64,000 nucleotides of DNA, taken from assembly GCA_958450365.1 (NCBI GenBank), contig CAUEEP010000743.1, positions 5,147,001 through 5,211,000 on the forward strand, read 5' to 3'. Both the position numbers and the translations under genes were made by a program. This document shows, one piece after another, positions 53,232-64,000 of the stretch; position 1 is the stretch's first letter, and each line of letters starts with the position of its first letter. Source of the DNA: Mesorhabditis belari (lineage: Eukaryota > Nematoda > Chromadorea > Rhabditida > Rhabditidae). The notes under the pieces are model-generated. The model worked only from the letters and a program-made list of their open reading frames with translations, had not been told where the DNA came from and did not search any database.

Positions 53232-56200
53232 ATGATGCCTTTTTTTAGCTTTTTCGGCACTCGTCATCTGGTAAGATTCACAAAGAAATTTCTCTACATT
53301 ATTCTAGGTTTTACTTATCACGACAGCATGTCTGACGTCGATTCTCTCAAATATGAATACGTATAATTTCACGAAGATTTGTATCTCGAATGACACCTCA
53401 TCGACACATAATCAAAACTATACAAAACATCAACAAAGGTTTTTTTCTGGGTTTTAAAGGGATTTGTTTAAATAAAATATTCGGTCATGTTTCTGAAATT
53501 CTGAAAAAAACTTTTCCTTTTGACATTTCTGAAAGATTTCTACATTAACCTACAGTAATTCAATAGTAGTTTCCTGTAGAAAAGCCTTAATAAGCCTTAA
53601 TAAGCTTTAATAAGCTTTAAAAAGATTTAATAATCTTTAATAAGCTTTAATAGTCTTTAATAATCTTTAGTAAGCTTTAATAGTCTTTAATAATCTTTAG
53701 TAAGCTTTAAAAAGCTTTAATAAGCCTTAATAAGCTTTAATAATCTTTAATAATCTTTAATAATAATCTAAACATAATAATGTTTACTAGAATAACCCTG
53801 GCCATCAAGAAGTACCCGAAATTGATTTCTGATTTTCTTGATTACTGAAAGACTTTCTTTTACAAAGCAAGTTGCTGTAGAATTTTTGAGCTCAAAAAAA
53901 CATCAAATATTAATGAAAATTGTAATTCTGAGTTGACGTCGAGCGAAAGTTTTGGCCAAAATCTGAATCATTGATGTCAAGACTTTTCAAAGAGGGTCCT
54001 TCAGTATGTTGCAATCATTTGTGGCTTGGGGAACACTGGTTGGCGGTGTTCCGTATGTGTATCTATTCTCGAAATATTCCCATCGATATCTTTTCATTTC
54101 AGCGGGAATCATTTCCGCGGGTGAGCCACAGATTTTTTTTCCATAAATTCTCGCGTTTTCAGTGTCGACTGCGTTGATTCCGCTGGCAAACCAGGGAGGT
54201 TTCGGGTACTTCTTGGTGGCCAGAGTTATTCAAGTAAACATTATTATGTTTAGATTATTATTAAAGATTATTAAAGACTATTAAAGCTTACTAACGATTA
54301 TTAAAGCTTGTTAAAGATTATTAAAGCTTATTAAAGCTTGTTAAAGCTTGTTAAAGATTATTAAAGCTTATTAAAGCTTATTAAAGATTATTAAAGCTTA
54401 TTAAAGATTATTAAAGCTTATTAAAGATTATTAAAGCTTATTAAAGATTATTAAAGCTTACTAAAGCTTGTTAAAGCTTTTTAAAGCTTTTTAAAGATTA
54501 TTAAAGACTATTAAAGCTTACTAAAGATTATTAAAGCTTAGTAAGGCTTATTAAAGATTATTAAAGCTTTTTAAAAGCTTTTTAAAGATTATTAAAGATT
54601 ATTAAAGTCGCTTTAGGGAGTCGCTTTTGCAGCCACATCTCCGCTGATTGGCGCACTGACAGCGACTTGGGCACCACTGGGGTATTCTTCCACGAGTTTT
54701 GAACTTTAATTAGCTTACATAGATGATTTAAAATGATTTACACAAATATGTAATAACAAAAACACATTATCGAGTTTTTTTTCCAGAGAACACGGGATTT
54801 TCTTGGCGTTAGCCACCGGTTTCACGCAACTTGCCAATATTTTTACAATGCCCGTCTCAGGTTAGAGCTTTAAAACATCTATTGCTCATTGGTAAATCAA
54901 TTTTTTGGATTATAAACTTTAGCAATCAATAATCTACTATATAAAGGGTCTAAGACGTCTCTCTGTCTGTCCGGCTGTCCGTCTGTCTGTCCGGATGTCC
55001 GTCTGTCTGTCCGGATGTCCGTCTGTCTGTGCACGCTACTCCTCAGCCCCCAGATGATCATTTGCAATGATTTTTGCATCGTTGAATAGAGCATTACATG
55101 TAGTTGTGCAACGTGCTTTTGGATTTTTTAAAAAGCACAATTCGAGTCGCACGCGGAGGTCGAACCCGGATCGTATCGGCGATAGACCGGCGCCCTATAG
55201 TTTATAGTTCCTATGTGGTTCCTATATAGTTTATTTATAGTTCCTATTTGGTTACTGTATAGTTCCTATTTAGTTCCTATATAGTTCCTATTTAGTTCCT
55301 ACTTAGTTCCTTTATAGTTCCTTTATAGTTCCTACTGCTCCACGGCGACGAAACTCGTCTACCCCCAAAACATCGGGAAAAACCTGCCGTTAGGCGGGTT
55401 TGTCGGCTGGTTATTATCAAAATTATCAAATTCTAAACATCAATTATTTTACAGGAGCTCTTTGCTCATCAAATTGGGGTTGGCCAGCTGTCTACTATGT
55501 GCATGCGATTGTCACCGCTATCGTTTTCACTCTTTTCTTTTTTTTCTATAGGTTTACAATCGAAATATTGAATAGAAAAACGGATTTTAAGCTTAATTTT
55601 TTCATAATTAATTCAACTATTGCCTGTTATTTTTGTTTATTTTTGTTTATTTCTTTAGAAATCATCCAAACATTCACCCACTTGTGAGCCCAGAGGAACT
55701 CAAACGAATAGAGGCTAATAAAAACAATGAGGTGAAAAATGAAAAATTGCAATGAATTGCAATTCAATTTCTATTTATAAATTGTAATCTTAATATGTTT
55801 TTGTCTCTTAATATTCAAGATTCTATTCAGAAAAAAGCCTCGGATGTTCCGTATTTTTCAATTTTCACCTCATTAACGATTTGGGCTGTTTGGATCGCAG
55901 CACTTGGGGACTTGCTTTCTGTTCAGGTTTCTGTTCAACAAAACAAAACATTAGTATAAAAACTATTTAAATTGGACAAGCCGACACCAAGATATTTGAG
56001 CTCAAAGTTAGATTGCCGGGGCGCCTTTTATACGCGCACCGCCCCTTTTTATACGCCCCGCCCCCTTTGCCATCGGCAATACCAAGAATATTTAAATTGA
56101 ACAGCTTAAGATCAAGAAATTTGCGATCGAAGTTCGATTGCCAACGGCATAGGGGGGGGGGGCGTATAAAAGGTCTTTCTGGCCCCACCCTTTTTGCCTT

Positions 56201-57715
56201 TTGTTTTTTTTTCTTACAAAGTCTTTTCTTCTAACAAAATCTTTTCAGTTAGTCAGCTTATTCAATCCACAATATATGAAAGATTACTTGAAGTATGATA
56301 TCTTAAATACAGGTTTGCCTTGAAGTTTGGAAAGTTAAAACGCGTTTGCTTGTAGGTTTTATGGCCGCTTTGCCGGTGATTGTTCAATTTGTCGTCAAGT
56401 GTTTTTCGGGAGCCATTTCCGATGCTTTATAGTAAGTATTTTAAGTAAAGATACAGATAACTAGTGGAACAAGTCGCTCGACAGTAACCCTAAAGCAGTA
56501 ATTCTAGCCTTAGTTCTAGTGATCTTGCCTTACAGTAACCCTAGTAGCCTTAGTCTTACAATAAACCTACAGTAATTCAATAGTAGCCCACAGCAATCCA
56601 ATAGTAGCCTACAACAATCCTACAGTAACCCTAACCTTACAATAAACCTATAGTAATCCAATAGTAGCCTACACCAATCTTACAGTAGACCTAACCCTGC
56701 AGTAACCCTATAGTACTCAATTTGGAACCCTTTTAAATCCTCTTTGCATCCAGAAAAAGAAATCATCTCTCCAAAGCTTTTATCAAACAAAAACAAAAGT
56801 TTTTAGCTGTCTCAATGAGACGACAAAAGTTCGAATCTTCAACACATTTGCCCTCGGCGTTTCGGGCCTTGCTTTCATTCTATTGGCACTCATGAACAAT
56901 GCACACCCATCACTAAATATTGTTGTTTTGGTAAGTGGAGATTTCAAAAGTCGGGCATATCAAAAGGTAGGTCTTCACTGAAAGCATGATTGGCTTCAAC
57001 ACGGCCGGCTTCAATAAATGCGCCACGTTGCACTCTCGACAGTACAGCCATTTTGTCATGACACAGGTATTCAGAGAAATCGATTCAAAAAAAAAAGTCT
57101 CAACTTTGTTCAGATTATCAACATTTGGGCAGTTTGCATTCTTGTCGAGCCATTCATTGTGAATCCGATTCTCGGAGATGGAAGGTGAGTTGACTGTTGT
57201 TTTGAAAACTTTTGTCACCGTTTATGAGAACTGAAGATCACTCAAAGTGTTGACTGTTTCACAAGGGTAAAAGAAACTATGACTCATGACAAGAGTTGAA
57301 CAAAAAGGTTCTTTTATGGGACTGGGAAAGATGGTCGGCACCGGGATTCGAACCCAGGGCTTCGCCAGATCAGACAAACTATCCGAGAGACAGTTCAGAC
57401 TTTCATTCAGACCACGTTCGCTTACCGAGCGAACGCTCTACCTGAGCTGAGCTAGACTGAGAAGGATTGTATTGCCGCCAGAGTAGGGCCTTATTCCTTA
57501 CTCAGGGGTTAGGATCAGAAGTTGAGAATTACAATTTGCCTTCATTTAGTTACGTGGGATGGCGAAATGTTTTCCTTCTGCATGCCGGTATTCTCCTAGC
57601 CACAAATGTCGTTTTTTGTTTCTTTGCTGATGCGACTCCAGCAAAATGGACACTGCAGAAAGAGGAAAACGATTCGGAAAATTTCGATGAAAAGCGTCCA
57701 CCCATTGAAAAGTGA
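53232..57715 (+). CDS. SLC17-like anion/phosphate transporter (MFS)
   Basis: Sixteen exons: 53232-53270, 53308-53438, 53881-53931, 54005-54120, 54163-54233, 54617-54681, 54787-54860, 55455-55551, 55659-55731, 55831-55926, 56249-56312, 56356-56431, 56807-56930, 56971-57066, 57114-57184, 57550-57715; 469 residues. SLC17 features: FGTRHLVLLITTACLTSILS at helix 1, an Asn-rich (glycosylatable) loop with NFT, NDTS and NYT, ARVIQGVAFAATSPLIGA, ATWAPLGEHGIFLALATG, SSNWGWPAVYYVHAI and WVAALG-like WIAALGD before helix 7. The acidic C-terminus ends DEKRPPIEK. The family moves organic anions or phosphate with Na+ or H+ (VGLUT, sialin, NaPi-I). Exon 3 (extracellular loop) is the least certain. Intron 2 and intron 5 carry inverted copies of one satellite; intron 7 holds a Helitron-like element. 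Confidence 0.88.
53580..53770. repeat. TAATAAGCTTTAATAATCTT satellite, forward
   Basis: In SLC17 intron 2. About eighteen copies of a 10-base motif alternating AATAAGCTTT and AATAATCTTT. The exact complement of this pattern fills intron 5 of the same gene. Confidence 0.85.
54240..54612. repeat. Same satellite, reversed, in intron 5
   Basis: About 35 copies alternating TTAAAGCTTA and TTAAAGATTA. This is the reverse complement of the array at 53,580-53,770. Arrays in two introns of the same pre-mRNA could pair and loop out exons 3-5. Confidence 0.87.
54933..55410. mobile_element. Helitron-like non-autonomous element
   Basis: In SLC17 intron 7. Starts TCTACTATATAAAGGGTC after an A, ends with a hairpin (AACCTGCC / GGCGGGTT at 55,381-55,400) followed ten bases later by CTGG before a T. 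5' TC, 3' CTRR with a nearby hairpin and A/T insertion are Helitron hallmarks. Inside: CTGTCTGTCCGGATGTCC repeats, a minus-strand tRNA-like B box (GGGTTCGACCTCC near 55,170), and a TAGTTCCTATTTAG array at 55,199-55,330 that splits the tRNA-like sequence from its GTCGCCGTGGAGCAG A-box side. No Rep/helicase. Confidence 0.5.
55985..56192. mobile_element. Partial palindrome with GC-rich core
   Basis: In SLC17 intron 10. CAAGATATTTGAGCTCAAAG-type left sequence mirrors CTTAAGATCAAGAAATTTG more loosely. The CGCCTTTTATACGCG and GGGGGGCGTATAAAAGG parts are inverted. Probably a decayed foldback element. Confidence 0.5.
56470..56720. repeat. CAGTAACCCTA / AATAGTAGCC minisatellite
   Basis: In SLC17 intron 12. 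Degenerate copies of CAGTAATCCAATAGTAGCC and CAGTAACCCTAGTAGCC. Confidence 0.7.
57330..57465 (-). mobile_element. tRNA-derived element with enlarged middle
   Basis: In SLC17 intron 15. On the minus strand: AGCTCAGGTAGAGCG (A box), GTTCGCTCGGTAAGCGAAC (a good stem-loop), then about 60 extra bases, then GGGTTCGAATCCCGGTGCC (B box). Part of the extra segment (CAGACAAACTATCCGAGAG) is repeated at about 57,850-57,884 downstream of the gene. Confidence 0.6.
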
Positions 57716-60700
57716 TAGCTTTTTAAGCTTTATATATCTTGATTCATATCTTTAAAGCATAAACATCTAACATTATTTTGTTTTTGAGTGAACAGGGCAC
57801 TTCTTGGGGTTTTTTTTTTACGTAAAGACGGGTTCTCGTAGCAGATTTATCAGACAAACTATCAGAGAGACAGTTCAGACTTTGTTTTTCGCTATTTATT
57901 GACTCAATATTATTTTATTAACTAATTTTTACATATTGGCAATCTAAAAATCGTTCGAATCGACAAAAATCGACTATTTTTATTTTAAAATAAAAGCAAT
58001 TCTGTTTTTCAGATATAGAATTCTGATCTTAATTCTCTTACTTTGAAATATCACAAATTATTATAAAAGAAGAGTTTGGAGTATAGCCGAAAAGCGCTAA
58101 AAAGTCCCTAGAAACGAGGTGAGAGGCCTGATGCTCGACTCCGGTCAATCGAAGCGATCGAGGGTTCTCCACAAGAGAGAGAAAGTGAAAGGGGAAAGGG
58201 GTGCAGGCATAGAAGGGGAGGATGGGGCCGCGGGAGGGGCAGATTGTTTGTTCAGAGCGTGGCTGCCCAGTGTTGTGTGTATGCGGTTGTGGGTCCTCCG
58301 TCTCCCCTTCCTCCTCCACCACTCCCTCTCAATCCTCTCCTACAGTTCGGCGGGTCCCCCCTTCCACTCTTCCGCCACCGAATGCGTCCCCAAAAAAAGA
58401 AAGATCCTGTTGTTTCTCTTCTCGAAAACACCCTGAAAACTTGGGCTTCTCTAGACGAATCGTTAAAACGTTAAAACAATTGAATGCAATTGACGAATCG
58501 TTAAAACAATTGAATATAAATAAACTAGAGATTTATTAAGTGGGTTTTGGAGTTTAGCACGTCAGTGAGATGACATTTATTTGATATTTCTTTAACCTTT
58601 TCTTTACCCTATTAGAGAGTTCAAATTTTAGCCAAGAATCCGAGCAAAATCATATTTTCTTTTTAAAAAATCAACAAAACCTAGTAGTCATACAAAATCA
58701 AAAATCATCTAAACTGAAACTCCATCTCTTGATATCACTAAGCTTCTCAGTTAATTAAAGATCAATCATGGCTTGGAGAGGAGGATGCATGATTGAGAAG
58801 GAAAGAGCTTTTGAAATGGAGGTGGATATGGGTGAGTGCCTAACAACGGGGGGCTCTTATTCCTGATCCATGATGGGTCTTCGTCTCCGGTGTGCATGGA
58901 TTGAGATGGCAAGAGCACTCAGAGATCTCCAAACAGAAAAGGAGAGGATCTCCGCTTCCTTTCTTTTCCTTTTCGCTTCTCAGTGAGGGGGGGGGGGGAG
59001 GCTCAGAGGAGGCACCCGGGCTCCGGTTGCCCAGCTGCCGCTCCCCTTGCGCCCATAGGAGGGTGAGAGTGAGTGAAGAAAGAAGAAGACACCACTTTCC
59101 CTTCTGAGTCTCATCGATTCTCAGATCCTAACGAATTACTTCCTACAAGATTAGTTTTTGATTCAGAGATTTCAGTCATGATTTAGAGAGATCAGCCTTG
59201 AGATTTTTTTTTCTAAACATTGTTTTGTCAGAAATTTTGTTTAGATAAAGCTCCTCAATTTGAACCTCTCTTTTCCCGCCTTTCTTGTTAAGGGCTCCTT
59301 TTCATGACAGCTCCTACAATCCTTTTCTCCACTCATCATTCATATTTCCTCGATCTTCCCTTATATTCTATTACGCTTGTAGCCATTGTAGCCAATGAAG
59401 TTAAAATTAACAGATCCTCTGCTTGCCTATACTTTAAAAATGCCTCTTGAACAGTCCCAGGATCGTGAGTGACATTCTCCTTATCACAAATCAGTCACCC
59501 CAGTGCTCGGGGCTTCCTAAATGGGGAAAAGGGAAAGATGGGGAGATGGGCGGAATCAGCGAGTGTGCAAGCAAACACGCTCGCCTCCAGAGATGGCAGA
59601 TGGTGGCTCAGGCTCGATCACTGTTCTCTCGTCTCTCTACACTCTACCGGGCCCTCCTCCTTTGTCTCAACTCTCTCAAATGCTTTGTGTTTTTGTCGAT
59701 CTCTTTCCCCTTTCTTTCACCTCTCTCTCTCTCTTTTTCTCTTTCCTTCAGAGTTCCGTTTCTGCCAAGTGCATGTGCCATCCGAGGTCACTCCCTGGCC
59801 CAACTCAGACTCCCCGATCTTCCCTTTTTCGGAGATCCATTTTTAGGTATCCATTTGTTTGCATTTATTTTTGCACTCATTATTGTTGAGATAGATTTCG
59901 AAAAGTGCTCGGGAAAGGTTGTTCGACTGAGCAATCGTAAAGAGGGAAAAAATGAAAAGACTGCCTTTCCCTTTTTGAGAGGAGCGCGTCTTCTGAATCA
60001 CGAATGAATCTTTGTGTGTGTGTGTGTGTGTGGGTGAGAAGGGGACCCTCCCCTCTCCACCCGCGCCACGTCCTGCTCAAAATTCTTTTCCCATATCGAT
60101 TTCTGATCGCTGCTTGTCGCTCTTTTTTGTTTTTATAAAAATTTTCTCGAGATTTAACGAAGGAAATCTTGATCTCTGCCAAAAACATTAGTCCATTTTT
60201 TTGAATGAATCCTGTTACGCTACTTTAACTTTCTCCTCCTTGATTCTGTAAAAGTTTAAATTCCAAAGTACGGTATTGATCTTTCTTTTGCTCACCGCGG
60301 TTGCGGAGAAATGAAAGAAATTAATTCAGCACGCTAATCGTTATATCGCTTCAAGTCCAAACTTATCTTTCAATCATTTTCCCAGTTTTTCTTTCCTTCA
60401 ACTCCTTCAGATTCTCATCGATCTATTGCTTTCTTTCTTATCAACATCGCCAAAGGCAATTGGGAGAATTGTTCTTTCAGGAGAATCGTTTTCTCTTCTC
60501 TCACATCTGCACTTCTTTTTCTTTTCAAGGCGCACAATTATTAGAGCCCCGTTGCCTCTCGGCTAATCTCGCGATCCTCAATTGGCAGCTCGTTGAGCGA
60601 ATGAGCAGATCATGAAGGGAGAGACGAGGAGATGAGGGAAAATGGGGGAACAAATGCAGGTGTGATCCATCCTCCTCATTTCCTTCTACTCAAATCTTTA

Positions 60701-62678
60701 TTGTTCCACCGATGAGAACATTTTTACTCGTATCATTTCCCCAGTGTTTCCCCCTCTCTTTTTTCTCTCTCCAAAACTCCTGCATTGTTTTTGAAGTGTG
60801 ATTCCCGAGCAAGCGAAATTTAAACATTTTTCCATGAGACTCAGGGCGCAGGCAGAGCTCCAAGCCTGGCAATCAATCGGTTTTCTCTTTTCTCTTTATT
60901 CCATCCTATCGGCTTCTCTCCATTCACTCATTTTCACTTTAAAAGGGGGAAAACGGTGTGAAAGTGAGAAAGAGCAAAAGCGCGAAAGCACGAAATGACA
61001 ACGATAGCAACTTCTCTCTTGAGCAAGAACAAAATGTTGCTCAACCATTTACTCGATCTCTTACTCTTCTTGTGATTTAATGTTTTGAATTTAAAGAGTA
61101 CAATTTGCTTTCTATATTTCTCTGTTTCTTTGTTCAAGTTCAATATTTGTCAATATTCAATTCGTTAATAATTTCAAATAGGTCTAAGCCTATGTCTAAG
61201 CCTTTGCCTAGGCCTTTGCCTAAGCTTAAGCACTTAAAAATCTTCTGTTTTTTTAAACTAACTAAGTAATCGATGTCTCGTATCAACAGCGCTCTTATCT
61301 GGTGCTCTGAGACAAACGGTAGGTGAGGGGAAAAAGGAAGAGTGCACACGAGGAGTCAACTATGAGAAGCGATGGGGTGCTCAAGGAGAGGTTCGACTCT
61401 CTCTCTCCTTTCCAACTGTGTGCTATCTGTGTGCGGTGGGAGCAGCCAAGGCGAGGCAAACAAGGCGGCCCAACCGAAAGAGAGTCTTTCCGAAGACTCA
61501 CCAAGCAGGCTCTCTTCCATACTGTTGGACACACCTCGAGACTCGAGCCCCACAATGAGCACCGCCCTACCGCCTCTCACCTCTCATCCAACCCCCGCTA
61601 AACACCCAGCAAATCCTCTAGTGTTCCCATCAACCTTTCACACTCATTTCTTCCAAATCTCGAGACTTTCCAGCTTCAACTCTCAACCTCTAAGCACTTG
61701 TTTTTCTAATTTTATCGATTACAATTTTAGAGTACATTTGTTGGCATCTGGATTCTCAATTTAGTTATTAATTGGCTAACAGATGCTTGAAGGTATAGAT
61801 ATAGTTATAAATCTAGATACAGATACAGATATTTATATTTTACTTGTCTCATTTCTCATTGTTTTATTTGAAATACTTCGAGTTCTCACGGTTTTCGCCT
61901 CGGTAAGGCGAGCGGCACAATGAGGAGTCCAGTCGGGAACCAGCAACTCTGGTGTTGGTCCCCGGGAGAGCCGAGAGCCTATTTTCGGCGTGCGATCGGC
62001 GTGGCCGGCGATGGGGGATGAGAAAAAGGGAAAGAAACGGGGCCTGTCCCCCGTCGAGCACCTTCCTCCCCCCCTCTTCCTATCCTCTTCCTATCCTCAT
62101 CCCCCTCACTCACCCCGCGTCCGTCCCTCTCCTCTGCCGCTTCCTCCTTCTTCAATCATCAGTCAAACATCCACAAACTTGCCTTTCACCAAAATTTCTC
62201 TTCAAACTGTTTTGATGGCTTTTTTTTTTGCTTTTGCTTTTGTTTCTTTTGATTTTATGACCAAGCTTTTGATCTAAATTTTATTTTTTTCTTCTTTTAT
62301 TTTTTTAAAACTTTTATATCTTTGATATCTTTAATATCTTTCCTCTTTTACTTTTTGTACCCAAATAAACAATGTAAACAGTTTACTGATAATTCTATTT
62401 AGGTTTTATTTAGGTTTTATTTAGGTTTTATTTAGGTTTTATTTAGGTTTTATTTAGGTTTTATTTAAATTCTATTCTATTCGATTCTATTTAGATTTCT
62501 AGAATCTTTCTTGAAACGCAGCCATTTTTTTTGAATATTAAAGTTTTCTAAGAACTTAATTGTTTTTATTTTTTTTTTAAATATGTAAAGCTTTTTATCA
62601 TTATTTCAATTTTAATTTTCAGATTTCTTTCCCCGTCTAGAATCTAACAACTAGCAGGGAAAGCGGAAACATTTTCAC
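57716..62678. other. Long intergenic region before the Myb/SANT gene
   Basis: About 5 kb with patches of GC-rich, purine- or pyrimidine-strand-biased sequence (58,150-58,400, 58,920-59,100, 59,520-59,850, 61,330-61,620, 61,900-62,150). Overlapping ORFs occur in several frames and both strands in each patch, with Ser/Pro/Arg-rich composition and no family resemblance, as expected of non-coding biased DNA. No exon series with consistent frames was found. It could contain the promoter and enhancers, or untranslated first exons, of the downstream gene, or non-coding RNA. Includes a TG run at 60,013-60,031 and an AAGCCTTTGCCT array at 61,180-61,230. Confidence 0.45.
62395..62470. repeat. 12-base repeat ATTTAGGTTTTT
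   Basis: About six to seven exact copies of TTTATTTAGGTT upstream of the Myb/SANT gene. Confidence 0.85.
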
Positions 62679-63997
62679 ATGCACTATCGGAAACGTGAGG
62701 CAAAAATGAGGTGCGTAAAAGAAATCGTGAACAGCCTTTTTGTACGTTTTTTTTCCTTTTTAAAATATAATAAAATTTTTTGAAAACAATAAAAACAAAA
62801 AACAACAATTCTTGTTTTTTAGGACTCGCAGCGAGATGAAGACACCGGAAGCTGATGTGGAGAGTCCGCCTCGAGTTGACGGGGTCATTCATGAAGATGA
62901 TGGGTGTTTTGTGATGGAAGTCAAGCCGAACACTTCAGGTGAGCAGATATTTCTATCCATTTGTGCATTATTTGTGACTAAGGTTTTCGAAAACTATCGT
63001 AATCGGTAGATTGAGCAAAACTAGACAAAATGACGATACATTTCAAAAGTTGTCATGCTTTCAAACGCTTACATTAACAAGGTTTTAACAAATATTATAA
63101 CAGTAACAGGAACTTCAGAGCTTCTCATGATAAACAATTATAAAAAAACTTGTTTTTAAGCAGCCCTGGCCGACTGGCTAAGAGTCCTAGTTGGGAGATC
63201 AAAGGTTCAATCCCGCCAGCTAGACTATTCCTTTTATTTTGCCATATAGATTGTTTTTTTCTTTCCTACATTTAGGGCTTAGGTGCTAGGGGTTTTGTAT
63301 TGTTTGTACCATATTATTTTGTTAGATTTTTTTAATATTTTGATATTTTAGATGGAACACTTGATGATGAAGATATTGAGACAGACGAGCTCTCGTCGAT
63401 GAATGAAAATCTGCAAGCATTTCTACAGTAAGTTTAATAGTTTGATAGTTGATAGATTTTTTTATGTCTAAAATACTTGTAACGTGTTGTTGTCTTTTGA
63501 AAGGAATTCTCGATATTTTAGAGCACTCACTGGTGTGACCAAAGAAAGTCTTGGTTCATCGTCGCCGGCGCTTTCAATGAAAAATCATGCAAATGGCTCG
63601 TGTGAGGATCGAAAATTGGCAGCCATCTTGAGGTAAATTCGAAATTTGAAAATATTCAATGTCCTAGAATTTTTCCAGGAAAGACCGAGCCGCGATGGTG
63701 GACACGATGGCAAAATACTACTTGAAGAGGCTTTGCTTTGATGGGACGAATGCTAGCATGTGAGTTCAAAAGATTCATAAAATTTATAAAAAGATATTGT
63801 CATTTTAAAGATATTTATTTAAAGATTAAAGATTTAGTGCTCGATCGCAGAATATCAACCAAGAGAGACACGCCATGTGGAGGCACATCTCCGAGAAGGT
63901 TAACGCCAAATATGCAGAGCAAATCGGCTATTTAACAGTCGAGCAAACGAAGAAGCTGTTCTCGAATCTGAAAAGGAAATCGAGGGCAAAGAAGTAA
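62679..63997 (+). CDS. Myb/SANT-like DNA-binding protein, possibly incomplete
   Basis: Six exons: 62679-62710, 62823-62938, 63352-63427, 63522-63632, 63679-63759, 63838-63997. As modelled it ends at TAA (63,995-63,997) with 191 residues. The start is the first in-frame ATG after an acceptor at 62,621-62,622 and an in-frame stop; MRTRSEMK at 62,706 is an alternative. An acidic, Ser-rich first half (HEDDGCFVMEVKP, DDEDIETDELSSMNENLQ) precedes a basic domain with RHAMWRHISEKVNAKYAEQI then TVEQTKKLFSNLKRKSRAKK. That fits Myb/SANT-like domains of the zeste/Myb_DNA-bind_5 type (helix, W, helix, LKxxWxNLKxRAKK). Likely nuclear, sequence-specific DNA binding. The final AAGTAAC could equally be a splice donor, in which case the protein continues beyond the window. 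Confidence 0.72.
63158..63230 (+). mobile_element. tRNA-like element in Myb/SANT intron 2
   Basis: GCAGCCCTGGCCGACTGGCT then AAGAG (A box), TCCTAGTTGGGAGATC (weak anticodon arm) and AAGGTTCAATCCCGCC (B box). The acceptor stem does not close cleanly, so it is a tRNA pseudogene or SINE head rather than a tRNA gene. Confidence 0.5.
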
Positions 63998-64000
63998 CAA

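Noticed and set aside
55967..56234. Mirrored 73-residue ORFs on both strands
   Set aside because: They result from a partial palindrome in an SLC17 intron.
57330..57465. Functional tRNA gene with a long intron
   Set aside because: A and B boxes are good, but the extra 60 bases follow the anticodon stem and do not match the position of a tRNA intron, and the acceptor stem is not closed. Treated as a tRNA-derived element. The same reasoning applies at 4,315, 40,107 and 63,158.
59447..60007. Three overlapping ORFs of 122-186 residues
   Set aside because: All lie in a pyrimidine-biased GC-rich patch, are open in several frames at once, lack family resemblance and do not splice to neighbours.

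Overview
This is eukaryotic DNA, almost certainly from a nematode. Coding exons are broken up by many short AT-rich introns (often 40-70 bases, GT...TTTAG or TTCAG), several genes have a splice acceptor just upstream of the ATG as expected for spliced-leader addition, and two genes about 190 bases apart look like an operon. Acceptor sites are looser than the strict TTTTCAG of Caenorhabditis (for example TTGAAG and TGTTAAG), so another genus is likely. I spliced each gene by hand; every exon chain given below keeps one open frame. Names rest on remembered family sequence, not on a database search.

Layout. 1-12,947: no recognisable host gene, only minisatellites, foldback elements, dispersed repeats and a Tc-type transposase fragment. 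12,955-15,740 (+): a small single-pass membrane protein, not recognised. 18,205-24,711 (-): an ABCB6/HMT-1 half ABC transporter whose introns are loaded with mariner-type elements. 27,156-31,047 (-): ATG16 autophagy protein. 32,037-33,688 (-): FBXO45/FSN-1 F-box/SPRY protein. 34,190-36,061 (+) and 36,251-38,098 (+): bystin and mitochondrial ribosomal protein L3, a probable operon. 38,278-39,645 (-): an unrecognised 177-residue protein. 40,276-45,570 (+): TMEM120. 47,150-51,939 (+): SLC22-like transporter. 53,232-57,715 (+): SLC17-like transporter. 57,716-62,678: long intergenic stretch. 62,679-63,997 (+): Myb/SANT-like DNA-binding protein that may run off the window.

The genes do not form one pathway. 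The clearest partnership is bystin plus mL3, both serving ribosome production. The two MFS carriers are neighbours in the same orientation but from different SLC families.

The striking content is repeat biology. Introns of the transporter and membrane-protein genes hold at least five kinds of DNA transposon derivative (TA-target CCGTA-ended MITEs, hAT-like 8-base-target MITEs, cecropia-type mariner MITEs, a TTAA-target piggyBac-like MITE and a Helitron-like element), non-LTR retrotransposon tails and tRNA-derived SINEs. Some carry or have copied host exon pieces: half an exon of the SLC22 gene sits inverted inside a TMEM120 intron next to a SINE, and a decayed copy of an HMT-1 exon lies in a later HMT-1 intron. 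The bystin-mL3 operon is free of these insertions. I found no CRISPR array, no rRNA and no convincing intact tRNA gene.
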